Positions 1-12,651 of a DNA stretch of 64,000 nt are shown here, piece after piece. How positions within the stretch are numbered: the first letter of the stretch is position 1; the number at the start of each line of letters is the position of its first letter. The notes below the pieces were generated by a model. That model did not search any database. It saw only the letters and a program-made list of their open reading frames with translations, and had not been told where the DNA came from. The position numbers and the translations under genes are program-made. Source of the DNA: Trachythela sp. YZ-2020 (Eukaryota > Cnidaria > Anthozoa > Malacalcyonacea > Clavulariidae); the NCBI GenBank assembly GCA_016169945.1, contig JADLSH010000236.1, positions 992,001-1,056,000 of the forward strand. Direction: 5' to 3'.

Positions 1-88
1 CTGCACCAAGAGAAAAACATTGCTCATTCCTTACAATATTGCCTGGCGTATGCAACGGAGCCTCAGCTAACTACAAAAAAATAATTAC

Positions 89-1365
89 CACAATATCAAG
101 TGATCCTGATTTATTAACGTTCATTTCCCAAGCGTAAACAATGACAGGGTGAGTAACTCCGGTGGTCAATAAAATGACAAGTCCATCAGGAAGATCAGCA
201 CCAGGATCAGAGATCGTCCAACGTGGGACTGGATCACCAATATACCAACTCACAGGATCTGGAAAAACATTGAAAATGAATATTCGAAATTGGATTAGAT
301 TCATAGGCAAATCTTTGCGGAGATGCACTTTGACCATTGAGCCAATTGAATTCATGCAATCGCCACTTAGAGCTAACCACAAAGTTCATGTGTACATATT
401 AGGGTGATGCCAGTGTATGGTAAGAGTAAATTATTGTGAGCCATCTAGCTCGGCGATAGAACAGATTTTAAAGGGTTTTCGTGGATATAAATTTCGAGCG
501 ATATATTTAAGACCTAACAGGCAACAGTATTCAGCAACAACAGTAAATAATACTAAATATACATTGTGTTTACCTATTATATTGTAGGAACTTACTATAC
601 CAAATCTGGGGGAAAATTCCCTTCTTTAATAAAGTTATGGAGCAACTAACCTGCAAGATTTATAGAGCCAGACGATCCATTTAAATTCCATGTCATATTG
701 ACCTCTTTGCCAAGATTTAACCGTCCCGTACATATAAAAGGAAAACCAACAGCAACAAACGGCGGACATTCAATTTCTGAAACAGTCAGGGGTGCTTTCA
801 CTTCGACAGTTTCCTGGAATTCTTGACGAACTTTACCAAGGACAACGACCGTGAGTTGCACGTCACTTCCCCAAGCTGTGAGATTGTAGGAATAGGAATT
901 TCCAAATGTCAGATCCGTGTTTATTTCATGAAGGAATCCAGTGGCTTTGTACGTTAGTTGATAGCGATAACTGGTCGTCTCGTTAACTGTTGACGCCTGG
1001 TACTGTGCTTCTTGCAAGAACTTCGGTGTGCTGGTAAACTGAAGCTTAGGTTTATTCCGGAGCAGCATACTGAGGTTGTACACTCTAAGTGCAGTTAAAC
1101 CACCACAATTTAGGGATGGGTCTCCTGTACAGGGTTGATTACAGCTCGACGATGGTCCTGCTACAGTATCTGAACATACGCATACGGCACCATTGGTTAA
1201 ACCTGCCAGTTTACTGTTAGTAACTGTACACATCATCACGCACTTGTAGGGAATCATTTCAGACAGTTTATAGTTCCCGAGCGGTAATTGTAGATTTGAT
1301 GTTTTACTCAACTGAAAACATCCTTCATCAATGTTTGCTGAAAGGTTAAGTATAACATTAGACAT
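89..1365 (-). CDS. Polycystin-1-like protein, two internal exons (WSC and PKD-type), gene cut by left edge
   Basis: There are two exons, 651..1365 and then 89..372. The first follows an acceptor 'gataacag' in phase 0 and ends at donor 'gttagt' in phase 1. The second starts after 'gtggttag' with the two bases that complete the codon, and ends at 'gtaatt' in phase 0. The first exon opens with a WSC domain: Cys16, then paired cysteines in KCVMMC and VCVCSD, then CNQPCTGD and LNCGGL before a closing RVYN. It is followed by beta-rich sequence with NxT/NxS sites and a Cys-containing Ig/PKD-like module (ECPPF..FICTG). The second exon continues in PKD-like style. WSC plus PKD repeats is the ectodomain plan of polycystin-1 family membrane proteins, which act in ciliary or cell-surface sensing. 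The REJ, GPS and transmembrane parts would lie beyond position 1. The upstream exons are not resolved. Other WSC/PKD proteins are possible. Confidence 0.68.
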
Positions 1366-1631
1366 CTGTTATCGCACAACAGAACATAATGTAAAGGAGT
1401 TTATTACAGTAGCAAGACAACCTCTTGTCTTCCCAAGATTTGGAAGCCTGAAACCTTACAAAATATTCAAACCGTAACTAACTGTATACTGCTATTGTTA
1501 CGTTCTTGGCAAAATTCCACTGCCCTTATTAAATGTCATAGCTAAAAATAGACCATGAACAAAGGAGCATCGGACGAGTCAAAATGCCCTAAATACCCTC
1601 CTTTTGACTTTGTTGATGTCCATACAAAAAA

Positions 1632-1974
1632 GATATACTCTCCCTAACACGAGGTCAAAGATCTTGGTAAACTGACTGTTGATATACTCTCCCTAACACG
1701 AGGTCAAAGATCTTGGTAAACTGACTGTTGATATACTCTCCCTAACACGAGGTCAAAGATCTTGGTAAACTGACTGTTGACATACTCTCCCTAACACGAG
1801 GTCAAAGATCTTGGTAAACTGACTGTTGATATACTCTCCCTAACACGAGGTCAAAGATCTTGGTAAACTGACTGTTGATATACTCTCCCTAACACGAGGT
1901 CAAAGATCTTGGTAAACTGACTGTTGATATACTCTCCCTAACACGAGGTCAAAAATCTTGGTAAACTGACTGTT
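1632..1974. repeat. 49-bp minisatellite, 7 near-identical copies
   Basis: The unit starts 'gatatactctccctaacacg' and recurs at 1632, 1681, 1730, 1779, 1828, 1877 and 1926. Copies differ by single bases (gacatac in copy 4, aaaatctt in copy 7), so the expansion is recent. It lies directly upstream of the WSC exon on the minus strand, within the presumed intron of that gene. Confidence 0.95.
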
Positions 1975-2371
1975 AGGGTTGTTTAAACCAGCCGTAGCCT
2001 GTGATATGTGACTTCACGAAACTTAGATTTTCTTATTTAATAAAGATGAAGGAAATCAGTTCAAGTTTTAATTATGTTTAATACAGCAGACAAGACTTTC
2101 TTGCAGAACTTCCGAGGGAAGTGAACGCTGAAGAAAAGCAACGGATAATGCTTTTATACGGTAACCAGCTTCTTTTGGATATTGTTGAAGCAACTGCAAG
2201 AACCAAGACAAGGAATAAGAATTTCAACATTCTTTCAACCTGTTTTGTACAGAGGGATTGGAAAAATGTTATGTCCATCTTAAGAAGTGTAATCAACAAG
2301 GTCCATGTGTAAAATAGGAAGAGGTTGGTTCGAATGATTTAAGCTGGAGAGAATTGTATAAAGCAGGGAGC

Positions 2372-2601
2372 GGTTGTATCAAGGCCGGATAGCACTATCC
2401 ACCGGATAGCGAATTTTTCGACTGTTGTAAAAATGCTCCAAAAGCTATAAAACTACGAATGTAGACCCCACAATTAATAAAAAGAAACTTTAACTTATAA
2501 ATGCGAAGGTTTAATCTAGATTATACAAATCAATGGACAATTTTAGGAAGGTTGGAAGATTCGCTATCCGGTGGATAGTGCTATCCGGCGTTGATACAAC
2601 C
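2372..2601. mobile_element. Hairpin MITE with about 45-bp inverted ends
   Basis: The left end 'ggttgtatcaaggccggata' is matched in inverted form by 'ccggcgttgatacaacc' at the right. The arms extend through 'gcactatccaccggatagcg'. The roughly 130-bp core is AT-rich and non-coding. A related 'acaaccgacccctgg' sequence occurs near 38.93 kb, suggesting a family. Confidence 0.75.
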
Positions 2602-2756
2602 GACCCCAGGAAGATTGTGGAACACTGGAAAAGCAGCGGATAACGCGATCAGTAACCAGCTCTTTTCAAACATTGTTGGAGAAGTTAAAGAATCCAAAGA
2701 AGGACTGGGAATGCGGAATGTCAATCCATTTCCTGCGAGGAGTAAGTTGTAACAGA

Positions 2757-2802
2757 GGTAAGGTAAGGTAAGGTAAGGTAAGGTAAGGTAAGGTAAGGTA
2801 AG
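2757..2802 (+). repeat. (GGTAA)n microsatellite, left flank of foldback element
   Basis: Perfect pentamer run. The same pentamer in the same orientation continues at 5231-5304, on the other side of the foldback element. Confidence 0.95.
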
Positions 2803-5230
2803 AGTAGCTTAACCCCCCTAACCAGCGAGTAATTAGTATTCAAAAGTAATTAGTATAGTTGTACGTACGCGTGCGTACGCCTTGTACGTACGCATTGTAC
2901 ATACACCTTGTACGTACACCTTATACGTACGCCTTGTACGTACGCCTTGTACGTACACCTTGTACGTACGCCTTGTACGTACGCCTACGCCTTGTACGTA
3001 CGTATTGCACAATGTTGTTTTGTATTAAATTACACACAGCAATTTAGATGTTTCTGTTCGATAGCCATGGTTTCTTTAGACTCATCTTCGTGCAAATTCA
3101 CCCACTTCATTGCGCGTTTTTCGCCATTTTCATTGGAGCTTCTGTGGAGCTTCTGTGGAGTTTCTGTAAAGCTTCTGTGGAGCTTCTGTGAAGCTTCTGT
3201 GGAGCTTCTGTGAAGCTTCTGTGGAGCTCTCCAAAATATGAGTAATTAGTGACGCTTGGATGCATGCATAAATTAACACAGACAAAGATTAACGTTTTAA
3301 ACAATGTATTCCTTTAGGTATAACAATTATTTACACAAATATACAGTTATTAAACATATTGTCCAGCTTTTACACTGTTTTCTATGCGAGGGTCGATGTG
3401 AGGTCGATGTGAGGTCGATGTGAGGTCGATGTGAGGTCGATGTGAGGTCGATGTGGGGCACCGGCTCGAGTCCGGTTCGGTAGATGTAAACATTTCGGGG
3501 TTCTGTAGGGGTTCTGCAGGGGTTCTCTCGGGGTTCCCTTGGGGTTCCCTCGGGGTTCCCTCGGTTTTTATTATAATTTTTTTTTCTTTCAAAGGCCAAT
3601 CGGGCCACTCGGACAATATTTATTTCGATATGCGGGCTTTTGCGGGACATATTTAGCAAGTCCCGTAGAAGTACTCATTTACGGGACCTTGTTGCGGGAC
3701 ATATTTAGCGAGTCCCGTAGAAGTACTCATTTACGGGACCTTGTTACGGGACATATTTAGGTATGTCCCGACGTCCCTTGCGTCCCGTGTAAGGCCAAAA
3801 GTCGGGCAAGAAAGGCCAAACACAGGCCAAACGGGCAGAAAAGGCCAAAAACGCTGTAGCTGTACGGAATGTTTGTAGAATGTAAGACTGTTCCATGGCA
3901 AGACCTACACATTTTGTCAAACGGAACCCCGGGACGTCGCTACGGGACGCATCTTAACGCATCCCGACGTCCCGTAAGACTGTTTCATGGCGATACCTAT
4001 ACATTTTGTCAAACGGGACCCCGGGACGTCGCTACGGAACGCATTTTAACGCGTCCCGACGTCCCGTAAGACTGTTCCATGGCAAGACCTACACATTTTG
4101 TCAAACGGGACCCCGGGACGTCGCTACGGGACGCATCTTAACGCGTCCCGACGTCCCGTAAGACTGTTCCATGGCAAGACCTACACATTATGTCAAACGG
4201 GACCCCGGAACGCCCCAAAATATGTCCCGCAAGACGTCCCCAACGCGTCCCTTCGAGCGGGACTTGTTAAATATGTCCCGCAACAAGGTCCCGTAAATGA
4301 GTACTTCTACAGGACTTGCTAAATATGTCCCGCAACAAGGTCCCGTAAATGAGTACTTCTACGGGACTTGCTAAATATGTCCCGCAACAAGGTCCCGTAA
4401 ATGAGTACTTCTACGGGACTTGCTAAATATGTCCCGCAAAAGCCCGCATATCGAAATAAATATTGTCCGAGTGGCCCGATTGGCCTTTGGAAGAAAAGAA
4501 AGAAATATATATGTAATAAAAACCGAGGGAACCCCAAGGGAACCCCTACAGAACCCCTGCAGAACCCCTACTCGAGCCGGTGCCTCACATCGACCCTCGC
4601 ATAGAAAACAGTATAATTAATATGTTGGACAATATGTTTAATAACTGTATATTTGTGTAAATAATTGTTATACCTAAAGGAATACATTGTTTAAAACGTT
4701 AATCTTTGTCTGTGTTAATTTATGCATGCATCCAAGCGTCACTAATTACTCATATTTTGGAGAGCTCCACAGAAGCTCCACAGAAGCTTAACAGAAGCTT
4801 CACAGAAGCTCCACTGAAGCTCCACAGAAGCTTTACAGAAACTCCACAGAAGCTCCACAGAAACTCCAATGAAAATGGCGAAAAACGCGCAATGAAGTGG
4901 GTGAATTTGCACGAAGATGAGTCTAAAGAAACCATGGCTATCGAACAATAAAGCCAAAACGTATTAAGAGAAACATCTAAATTGCTGTGTGTAATTTAAT
5001 ACAAAACAACATTGTGCAATGCGTACGTACAAGGCGTACGTACAAGGCGTACGTACAAGGCGTACGTACAAGGTGTACGTACAAGGCGTACGTACAAGGC
5101 GTACGTACAAGGCGTACGTACAAGGCGTACGTACAAGGCGTACGTACGACTATGACGTCACTTCCCAATATGACGCACGCGACGCCATTTTGAATACTAA
5201 TTACTCGTTGGTTAGGGGGGTTAAGCTACT
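2803..5230. mobile_element. 2.4-kb foldback-type element with TIRs built from tandem sub-repeats
   Basis: The outer ends 'agtagcttaacccccctaac' (2803) and its inverse (ending 5230) begin a roughly 1-kb inverted repeat. Each arm holds the same arrays in mirror order: 13-bp cgtacgtacaagg units (2855-3005 and 5020-5150); 11- to 12-bp cttctgtggag units (3135-3230 and 4760-4870); 11-bp gtcgatgtgag units (3390-3455, much shorter at right); 'ggggttc' units; and about 52-bp units with gggacttgctaaatatgtcc (3640-3770 and 4260-4440). The centre (3885-4210) is not palindromic: it has about four direct copies of a roughly 91-bp unit rich in gggacgtc. No transposase ORF is present. Long inverted repeats made of tandem arrays are the hallmark of Drosophila foldback (FB) elements. 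Similarity to FB is structural only. Confidence 0.8.
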
Positions 5231-5304
5231 GGTAAGGTAAGGTAAGGTAAGGTAAGGTAAGGTAAGGTAAGGTAAGGTAAGATAAGGTAAGGTAAGGTAA
5301 GGTA
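5231..5304 (+). repeat. (GGTAA)n microsatellite, right flank of foldback element
   Basis: Same pentamer and orientation as 2757-2802, with one interruption (gataa near 5281). The element either inserted into an existing GGTAA array or recruited it. Confidence 0.95.
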
Positions 5305-5321
5305 TGGGGGTGTGCTAATCA

Positions 5322-5703
5322 TCCTTACTTGCAGCTAAGAGCTGAGCCGAATTACGAAGGGCGCAGCTTGAATTGATGGAGTCGATATATTTATTTAAAG
5401 CATCTTGGCGCAGATATATTTACGCTTAGCGCACCTATTTTAAAGGCGCCTATGGCAGCCACCGTATGACTCATGTTTGACCAAGGACCACAGCTAGTTT
5501 AGGATTTATCGCAACCCACCCTGTCAACATTCTCTGTGGAAGGAAGCCATAGTGCACCCAGAAAACCCACGACTTTCGGTAGAGCGTTGACGGACTCTTT
5601 TCACATACTGTAAGTGTTATCAGGTCGTAGCGAGAATCGAACCCGCAATCTTAGAGATGAAAGGCACTTGCACTGACCACTGCATCAGGAGTGAGGCAAA
5701 TAA
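5322..5703 (-). mobile_element. tRNA-derived SINE (family A), minus-strand copy
   Basis: Reading the minus strand, a degenerate tRNA head (box B 'gcgggttcgattctcg') leads into 'gagtccgtcaacgctctacc', 'gaaagtcgtgggttttctgg' and a tail 'ttcgtaattcggctcagctc'. It aligns along its length with the better-preserved copy at 37755-38114. Confidence 0.75.
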
Positions 5704-7199
5704 CGAACATGGAGGCAGGAAAACGCTATCGCCAGTTTGTAATGTGTAACTAGCCAGGTTAAAGTGTTTGCTTCGTAAGATATAAGCAGGAGAAAATTCT
5801 TGCAGTTGATAGATCCCAGCATAGATAATTTAGATGGATAATTTGTTAAATAAGAACATCATCTTGCAGTCAAAAGACTGAATTACATGACGTTAAATTG
5901 TTACAAGGTTATAAATAGTTAAAAATTCTATGTTACAATTTAGAAATTGTTAATATATACTATATAGTATATATCATTTACTTAAATGTACTAATCTATA
6001 TAAGTTAAAAATTCTAAAATGTTCAAAGAACATCTAATTTGTAATGTTTCTTAGCATAAACGTTAATAAAGGAGTTTCCGAAACGATTTGTACTTGCTGG
6101 TAGAACTTCAAAAGATCGTTCTTTTCGCAATTCTCTATTGCCTGCTTTGGATGGTAAAAGTTTGGCAAGTTTATGGTCATCATTTAGAACAATGTCGTTG
6201 TCATTTAGAACAATGACAACGGATATCAGCAACCCGCTCTCTGAGCAGAAGCAGCGGCTAAGGCCATCAGCAAATAGCTTCATTCAGACTTTGTTGGAAC
6301 TCTTGCAGAAATCAAGAAAAGGACAAGAGGTACGGAATTTCAACCCGTTTTGTGTGAATAGCAACACAGTAAAAGGAATCTGTCATAGGAGTGAATCTTG
6401 TGTAGTTTAATGAACAAGGGCAATGTGAAAATAGGAAATAGGAAGGCCGGATTTATGCTGGAGAGAATTGTAGCAGATAAGAGGTCCCAGCATACGAGAG
6501 AAGAATAATCAAAAGTGTGAATCGTATCTCTTAGGTTGTAACTTGACCCAGAGCACTTGAAATTGTGAGCTCTCCAACTCAGGCAAGGAACTACACTTCA
6601 TTTGGTTTTTACGTATTCTTTCAATTCTATCTTTCCGAATTATTCTATACCCTGGAATATCAACAATTGAGTCTAGGATAGTACTTGTAAGACAGCTACT
6701 TCAGCATTGGCATTAGTAACAAAAGGGCGAATTTCATCTATTTTGGAGGTTAACGATGGTGAGGAGACGAGTCACTAAATTATAAGGACAGCTAGCAGAG
6801 ATTTGTTTTCGTTGCTGAACACGGGGGGTACGAAGGGTTACGTGGACTGGAATGATGCAGGTTTCTGGTTTCAGGATAGGAATGTCGAATTCACAAAATC
6901 GAAAAGTGTCCTAATATTCAATATTTAATATATTGTTTGAATTGGTCATTATGATCATATATACTTTCAAATACTTTTTACATTTTAACAAATTCCTAAA
7001 AATTTCTATCTTTGGGATAACCCTGTGACAGTGCTTGAAGCCAGAAGGGAATTCGCGGCCCATTGCCTGTTCCGCCGCCAAAATGGGCAGTTCTAAATTT
7101 TTCTTAGGATGACCCCTAAGTATTATCAGTTTAATCAACAGGGTCAATGTGTAAAATGGGAAGAGTTTGGTTCGAAAGATATAACTTAGACAAAATTGT

Positions 7200-10100
7200 T
7201 GGCAATAATGAATAAAACTTTATATAATTAAAGTGTTTGTCAAATCTTGTGTAACAATTGTTTGCAATGCATTAATATTGATATTTAAATTAAGTTTCCG
7301 CCTGGTATTTCTGTCGCAACATCAGTAAAATTATTACAATCACCTAAATATTATGTTACCCAGGAAATTTGAATGTAAATTACTAGTTTAAAAAAACCGT
7401 AGCCGCAACACATTGCGTAAATTTAGAAACAAATTATTGAATAAAGTAATTTAAAATACGATTTCGGAGTGACATGTATCAATTACGAAAAATAGCGTTA
7501 AAATTAGTGCGTGCAGCTGTGTATAGCGAAGTAGTTTGGACGAATGTGCTAAACTGACTTGAAAGAATATATTCATGAGAAACACACAAACTGCTTTGTT
7601 TCAATTGTTTTAGAGAATAAATGAATAATTGAAGTTGAAATTTATAACATAGCGATAAACGGTCTCAAACGATACAAAATTGAAAAATCGACAGCTTACT
7701 AACTTTTGAAAGTCATTGACATTGAGGAGTATTTTTAAATTCTTAATGCTTTGTCCGGGTGTCAGATATCATTTTGAGTAAATTCTTAGTTTTTCATAAT
7801 TTAAATGGTAATAAAACAAGCAGGATTTTGATTCTTTTGTTTTGCCTTATCTTGAGCTATGTACCAAGCATGCAGGTGCATGTAAAGTAGAGCAACATGT
7901 CATCATATACTACTTTACATTTTATTTGCTATGCACACACTTTCTATTCATGAACCAAACAAAATAGCGTTTACAGCTGCGATACAACTGTTGGCCTTAC
8001 ACATGCATTGGCCCGAGATTAAATCTGCAAGTGAAGGTTTTGTGTTCCCTGGCCCTGGGGTCGGTTGTTCAAAGCTCGGTTAGTGCTACCCCTTGATTAA
8101 AGTTAACCCGCTGTTTTGGTTTGAGTGTTACGTCCCTTTATTTCAAAGTCAAAAAATGAAACTTCTATTGATCCAGACAAGACTTGAGAAATTGCTTTGA
8201 CGTTTTTGGTCACCTGCTTTCGAACACCTGGCCTCAGAGAGTGAATGGCAAGCTGTTTTAAACCATTAGATACCGACATATTCCAATGTCTGCATGCATG
8301 CATGCACGTAAACATCACGTTCTGTTTGCACAAAACCTCTCAGCTTTAACGACAATATCAATGGCAATGCATTAGTGTTTTTTTTCTTATATTTAATTCA
8401 ATTTTGTGACACATATTGACTTTTATATTTTTTGGTCATTTCTGAACAAACGTTTTCTAATGATGCATTCAACTATAAACATACTCTATAGCCTTAATCT
8501 AGACCAATACCGCGCATGTGTAGACAAAACATTTCTGGTTTAACTCCTGCTAAAGAGAGGTAAAACGATGCTCAATAACCTCCTCCCTGTGACTGTGCAT
8601 GCTACTACCAAAAGCAACAAAGGTGTAACAAACAACATTGCATGGCAACGAGGACTGCATGGCAACGGGGACTGCATGGAAGCGAACTTTTATCCCATTC
8701 ATGTGCACGAAAAAGTCATGCAGTTCTTGGCAACAAATTTTTAAAGCTTCAATAATAGTTTCGTCGCATTTATATTGACCCACAAAACCCGGCTTTGAAA
8801 ACATTGTCCTAAGATATGTATAGTTGTCAGTTTCCTCCAGATGGAAAACATATCATCTTTTTCCAAAATTTATTCAAAGAAATCATTCAAGGCTCAAACA
8901 AAAGACAAAATATTAACTTTTACCTCCACTGAAATCAATAATTTACATCGTAATGTAGAAAGAAATTTTACGCGACCAATAGGCAATAAGAAAATTTTTT
9001 AACACATGCAAGTGTTTAATCATTGATAACTATACATTCTTGCCATACTGTTTAAACGTGTAATACGTTTCTGCAATAGATTGTATGCTTGTTTAAACCC
9101 ATGCATGCGAAAAATCACGAACATTTTGTCTATATACAGCTGAAAATTTTACTAACTTTGACTGGTTTACTTTAAGTTTTCGCTCACAAAATTTCAGCCC
9201 CGCTACGACCCCCAACCATTTCTTATTTTTCAGCAACCAAAAGCTCGAGATGAATCATCTTTCCTCCCCGACCCCGCCATGTTTTGACGACATAACTTTA
9301 ACTTCATTCCTGCGCTACTTTACCTGAACGCTGGGGCCCTCAAAGCTCAACAACTCACTGACATGCAGCCCGGTTAGCCCGCCTGATATAAACAGTCCTT
9401 CATATACACAGGACAATTAATGAACATATCTGGATACATGCATGTCTACGTTGCATATGGCAAAAAGTTTTATAATCTAGATATTTCTCATAGATGGCGG
9501 CTAACAAGCGAATATAGGCAGATTATGCTTATAAATCGGAGGGAAACGTGACCTATTACTACCCATCATCAAAATAAGCAAAACAAAGACAGTGATATAC
9601 TGTAGTTTCTGCAAAATACGGCCACTGAGTTCAATCACATACATGAAAATGCGACTGGTGGATCAGGAATGACATATATTAACGTTTCTTACACTGACAT
9701 GAGTTCTAGATGTTTTCCAAGACCAAGGAGCAAGTTTCGTTGATAATCTGCGCATAAAACGTAACGAAAAATGTTTTTTCCAAGTGCTAAGGCAACCAGC
9801 TGCAATTTTTGCCGCCATTCTTATGATGAATGTCCATCCTATGACTCGCAAAACGTCGGCAAAAATCTCATGTAACAACATCATCTCTGCCTCCGCCGCA
9901 ACGAAAGCCAAACCAAAAGAACTCTAACATTGTTCTCAAAAAATGCCTTCAAACTTTTTACATTACCTATAAATTAAATATTCTGTCGACTGACTTCAAG
10001 ATATTCCACTTTTGAATTTTGATTATATGTAAAAGTTGTAAGAATATGCAACAGTCCCCCAACCAGTGGCAATATATGAAAATAATCTTCGAGAAGTTTC

Positions 10101-11280
10101 ATCGATATGTTTAACAGATGCAAGACTGAAACATTATCGGACATGTTTCGCTCTTGTAAAACAACTGATACTTGATTAAAATATAGAATGTAGGCTAAGT
10201 ACGGATCAATTTTGTGATAAAAATTGAAATAAAGAAATTACATCAAAGGCTAAGATTATAAGTCTAAGCGCTGAAACGAAAAGGTTTCATCTGCAAAATA
10301 AGAAAGCCCAAAACCATTGTTTAAAAAATCTTTCCAACTAACACAAACTTAGGGAAAAAACAACTATAAAGACCGAGAGTAAAGTCGTAATTAAAACAGC
10401 GCAATTGCAAATAGAAAAAATAATAACAGACGCGATTTTAAAAATTATGGCAAATATCTTCTGCAAACATTATCATCTATACATTATCATCTTTTATTTG
10501 CTTTAATTTTCCGATATAAAAACTATATCGTGCTTATATTCATTATTTCCTGATTCTTACGCGAGTAGATCAGCAAAACTAAATAATTCTCTCTCTTTAT
10601 CGTGGATCGGCTGTATATAACAGTTAAGGCCTAAGTTATATATTTAAGGAGTAGAATCTTGGAAGGTTGATAAATTTCGATAACGAGAAACAAGAAATGT
10701 AAATTTTTCATTACTGTTCGAAGGCAAACATATGGTAGTTATGCAAGGAAATATAGAACCTTCAAAATAATATATAATTGCACCTATAAGGCTATGTATA
10801 CGGGTTATAAGGTATAGTTGATACGTTTCGTCGAACCTTAAACTAAACTAAAACATTCTATTTTATTGTTATAAAAAGGTCATTTTATTTTTAAAACTGC
10901 ACGCATCATGATAAACATCTCGAACAATTTTATAATAAAAATGTCAAGTGAGGAAAGCAATTACGTTTCTATCATGAAAATAATTCTCCATACTATATAG
11001 GGATCTAAAATTGTCTCCGACATAGATATTATATCAACATTTACAACATATCTTTATGCTGGCATAATATATATTTTACTTTTTACCCCTGGCGCTGAAG
11101 AATAAAAACTTTCAGTCTAAATCAGTAAATGCGAAACAAAAGCGCAGGCATTTAATATTTCTTTTATGTTGACTTTCTGCCCTTGTTGCTATGTAGGCAG
11201 GTGGCAGGGCGATGAAAAAATAGGCAAGAACTTTATTTCATGACTATTTTTACTGCTACAGTACAGAACTAAAATCTTAC
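7200..11280. other. No gene recognised; AT-rich presumed intron or intergenic DNA
   Basis: Minus-strand open stretches at 8103-8333, 8550-8804 and 9663-9911 are locally less AT-rich and could hide exons between the signal-peptide exon and the WSC exon. None has a recognisable domain and a phase-consistent pair of splice sites together. A palindromic 'tgcatgcatgcatgca' lies near 8290. Confidence 0.5.
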
Positions 11281-11374
11281 CTGAACTGAAATTGGTAGCT
11301 GATAGCAAGCACGCTGGAAGAATTAGTAGGAATATTGGAAGAGCTTGAAATTGAAGGAGTGTTAGCGACTTCAT
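11281..11374 (-). CDS. Signal-peptide first exon, possibly of the polycystin-1-like gene
   Basis: An ATG at 11374 starts a 31-residue segment with a polar N-terminus (MKSLTLLQF), a hydrophobic core (LPIFLLILPACLL) and a plausible cleavage site after LLSA. It ends exactly at a good donor (TTCAG|gtaaga), in phase 1. This is a typical first exon of a secreted or type I membrane protein. The next downstream coding sequence on the same strand is the WSC exon at 1365, which starts in phase 0, so at least one intervening exon is needed. I did not find it. The assignment to the polycystin-like gene rests only on strand, order and topology. Confidence 0.45.
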
Positions 11375-12651
11375 TGGCACGGTGTACAATGCAGTACGTT
11401 AAACACGTCTGTTATCATCTATCTGACTGATACCGGACTTCACATCAAGATAAGGATCTAACCAAAATTTTGAAAAACAAGAATTAGGAATAGATATTTT
11501 GTCAGCACGCACTCGAGATAAAACTCTCTAAATTAAACGGTTAAGTCGCAACTGGTCTTTCTTGGGCCATACTGTGCTTTTCAGCATTAATGTTTAATGC
11601 GAAAATGCATTCCCCTATCATTGGCTGAAATACTGAATAACAAATTACGCCTGGCAACATATATTATCGTGCACAAATTACGATGTATGTAATTAAAACG
11701 AAGTGCCATCCGCTAATTTTTAACTTAGCGGGAAATATACGCTTAGGGAAAGATAATTAAAGTAAATTAAATGCCTAAAAACTTCGGCGTACAATAGCTG
11801 GTCACTTTAAATCTAATTTTCAGACTCAAAAATGCAACATCTTACGCACGAATAAATGATAAATAAATCATTAAAAACTATATTTACGAGTAAAATGTAA
11901 ATCGTACATGAGGAAGGCGAAAACATTACTTCAACATTATTATAAACATTTCAAGATTATCTGTCCATGCACGTCAAGCAAAAATTATAATTTAATGCTG
12001 GACTAATATAAATCTATCTAAGTAATTTAATTGATAAAAATCCATATATCAAGCATGGATTATTAATTTTTAGGCAATAGACATTTGAAAAGCAAATAGT
12101 TCTCGCACGGTATTATTACACGTCTACTCAAAATACCAGGCATATTAACAGATGTTTATCAACTATACAAGTCCAGACCGCTTTATACCTGTATGGAAAG
12201 TTATGGAAGCGACCTATATGGCTATAGCCTATAATGATTAATGTCGTGGCAACATGTTACATGATGTTTATCAAATAATATGAATATATATACTTCAAAT
12301 TTCTAAATTGAAAACGCGGACCATACCGAGACAAATTATATCCTTGTACACATAAGACTTTTCCGGTATCCTTGACGATGAAAAACAAAAATAAAGACGA
12401 TGACAGTCACCACTTTAAAGTGAAGTCCCTAGAGAAAATTACATTTGCAACAATTCCAATTTCCACTGGCGCGTTAATATGCAGAGCAGCCATTAACACT
12501 TAGCCGGCTTTCTCCGTATAAACACCCATCTTAATAGCTATTTGACCCAATACGTATGTACATATAAGCGATAAAATATTTAAACTGTAAAAAAATTATT
12601 GCTCGATTAAATTTATATATATAAGTATATAGGTTATCATATGAGGGATGA

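Larger units (their letters stand above)
2085..7190. repeat. Diverged repeat family, copies near 2.1, 2.6, 6.2 and 7.1 kb
   Basis: Segments at about 2100-2360, 2617-2755, 6215-6475 and 7125-7190 resemble each other. Three carry a 'gaaaagcaacggataa'-like start followed by a block ending '...ggaatttcaac'. Three share a downstream block of the form 'aatcaacaaggtccatgtg taaaataggaag', and two of these continue to 'gctggagagaattgta'. Short open frames in two copies (MNAEEKQRIM.., SEQKQRLRPS..) look related but are broken. This may be an unclassified transposon or locally duplicated sequence. The foldback element sits between copies 2 and 3. Confidence 0.45.

Noticed and set aside
1632..1974. CRISPR-like array
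   Set aside because: The repeats are head-to-tail without spacers, in a eukaryotic context; it is a minisatellite. The same applies to 39375-39605 and 40748-40880.
2859..5240. Several short ORFs in the foldback element (for example TYKAYVQGVR)
   Set aside because: They follow the tandem sub-repeats and appear in mirror on the other arm. No catalytic motif is present.
8550..8804. Minus-strand ORF with FVGQYKCDETIIEALKICCQ
   Set aside because: It looks coding-like, but the phase does not join the signal-peptide exon or the WSC exon, and no family is recognised.
9663..9911. Minus-strand ORF MAFVAAEAEMMLLHEIF..
   Set aside because: No recognisable domain, no pair of compatible splice sites, and the opposite strand has equally open frames.
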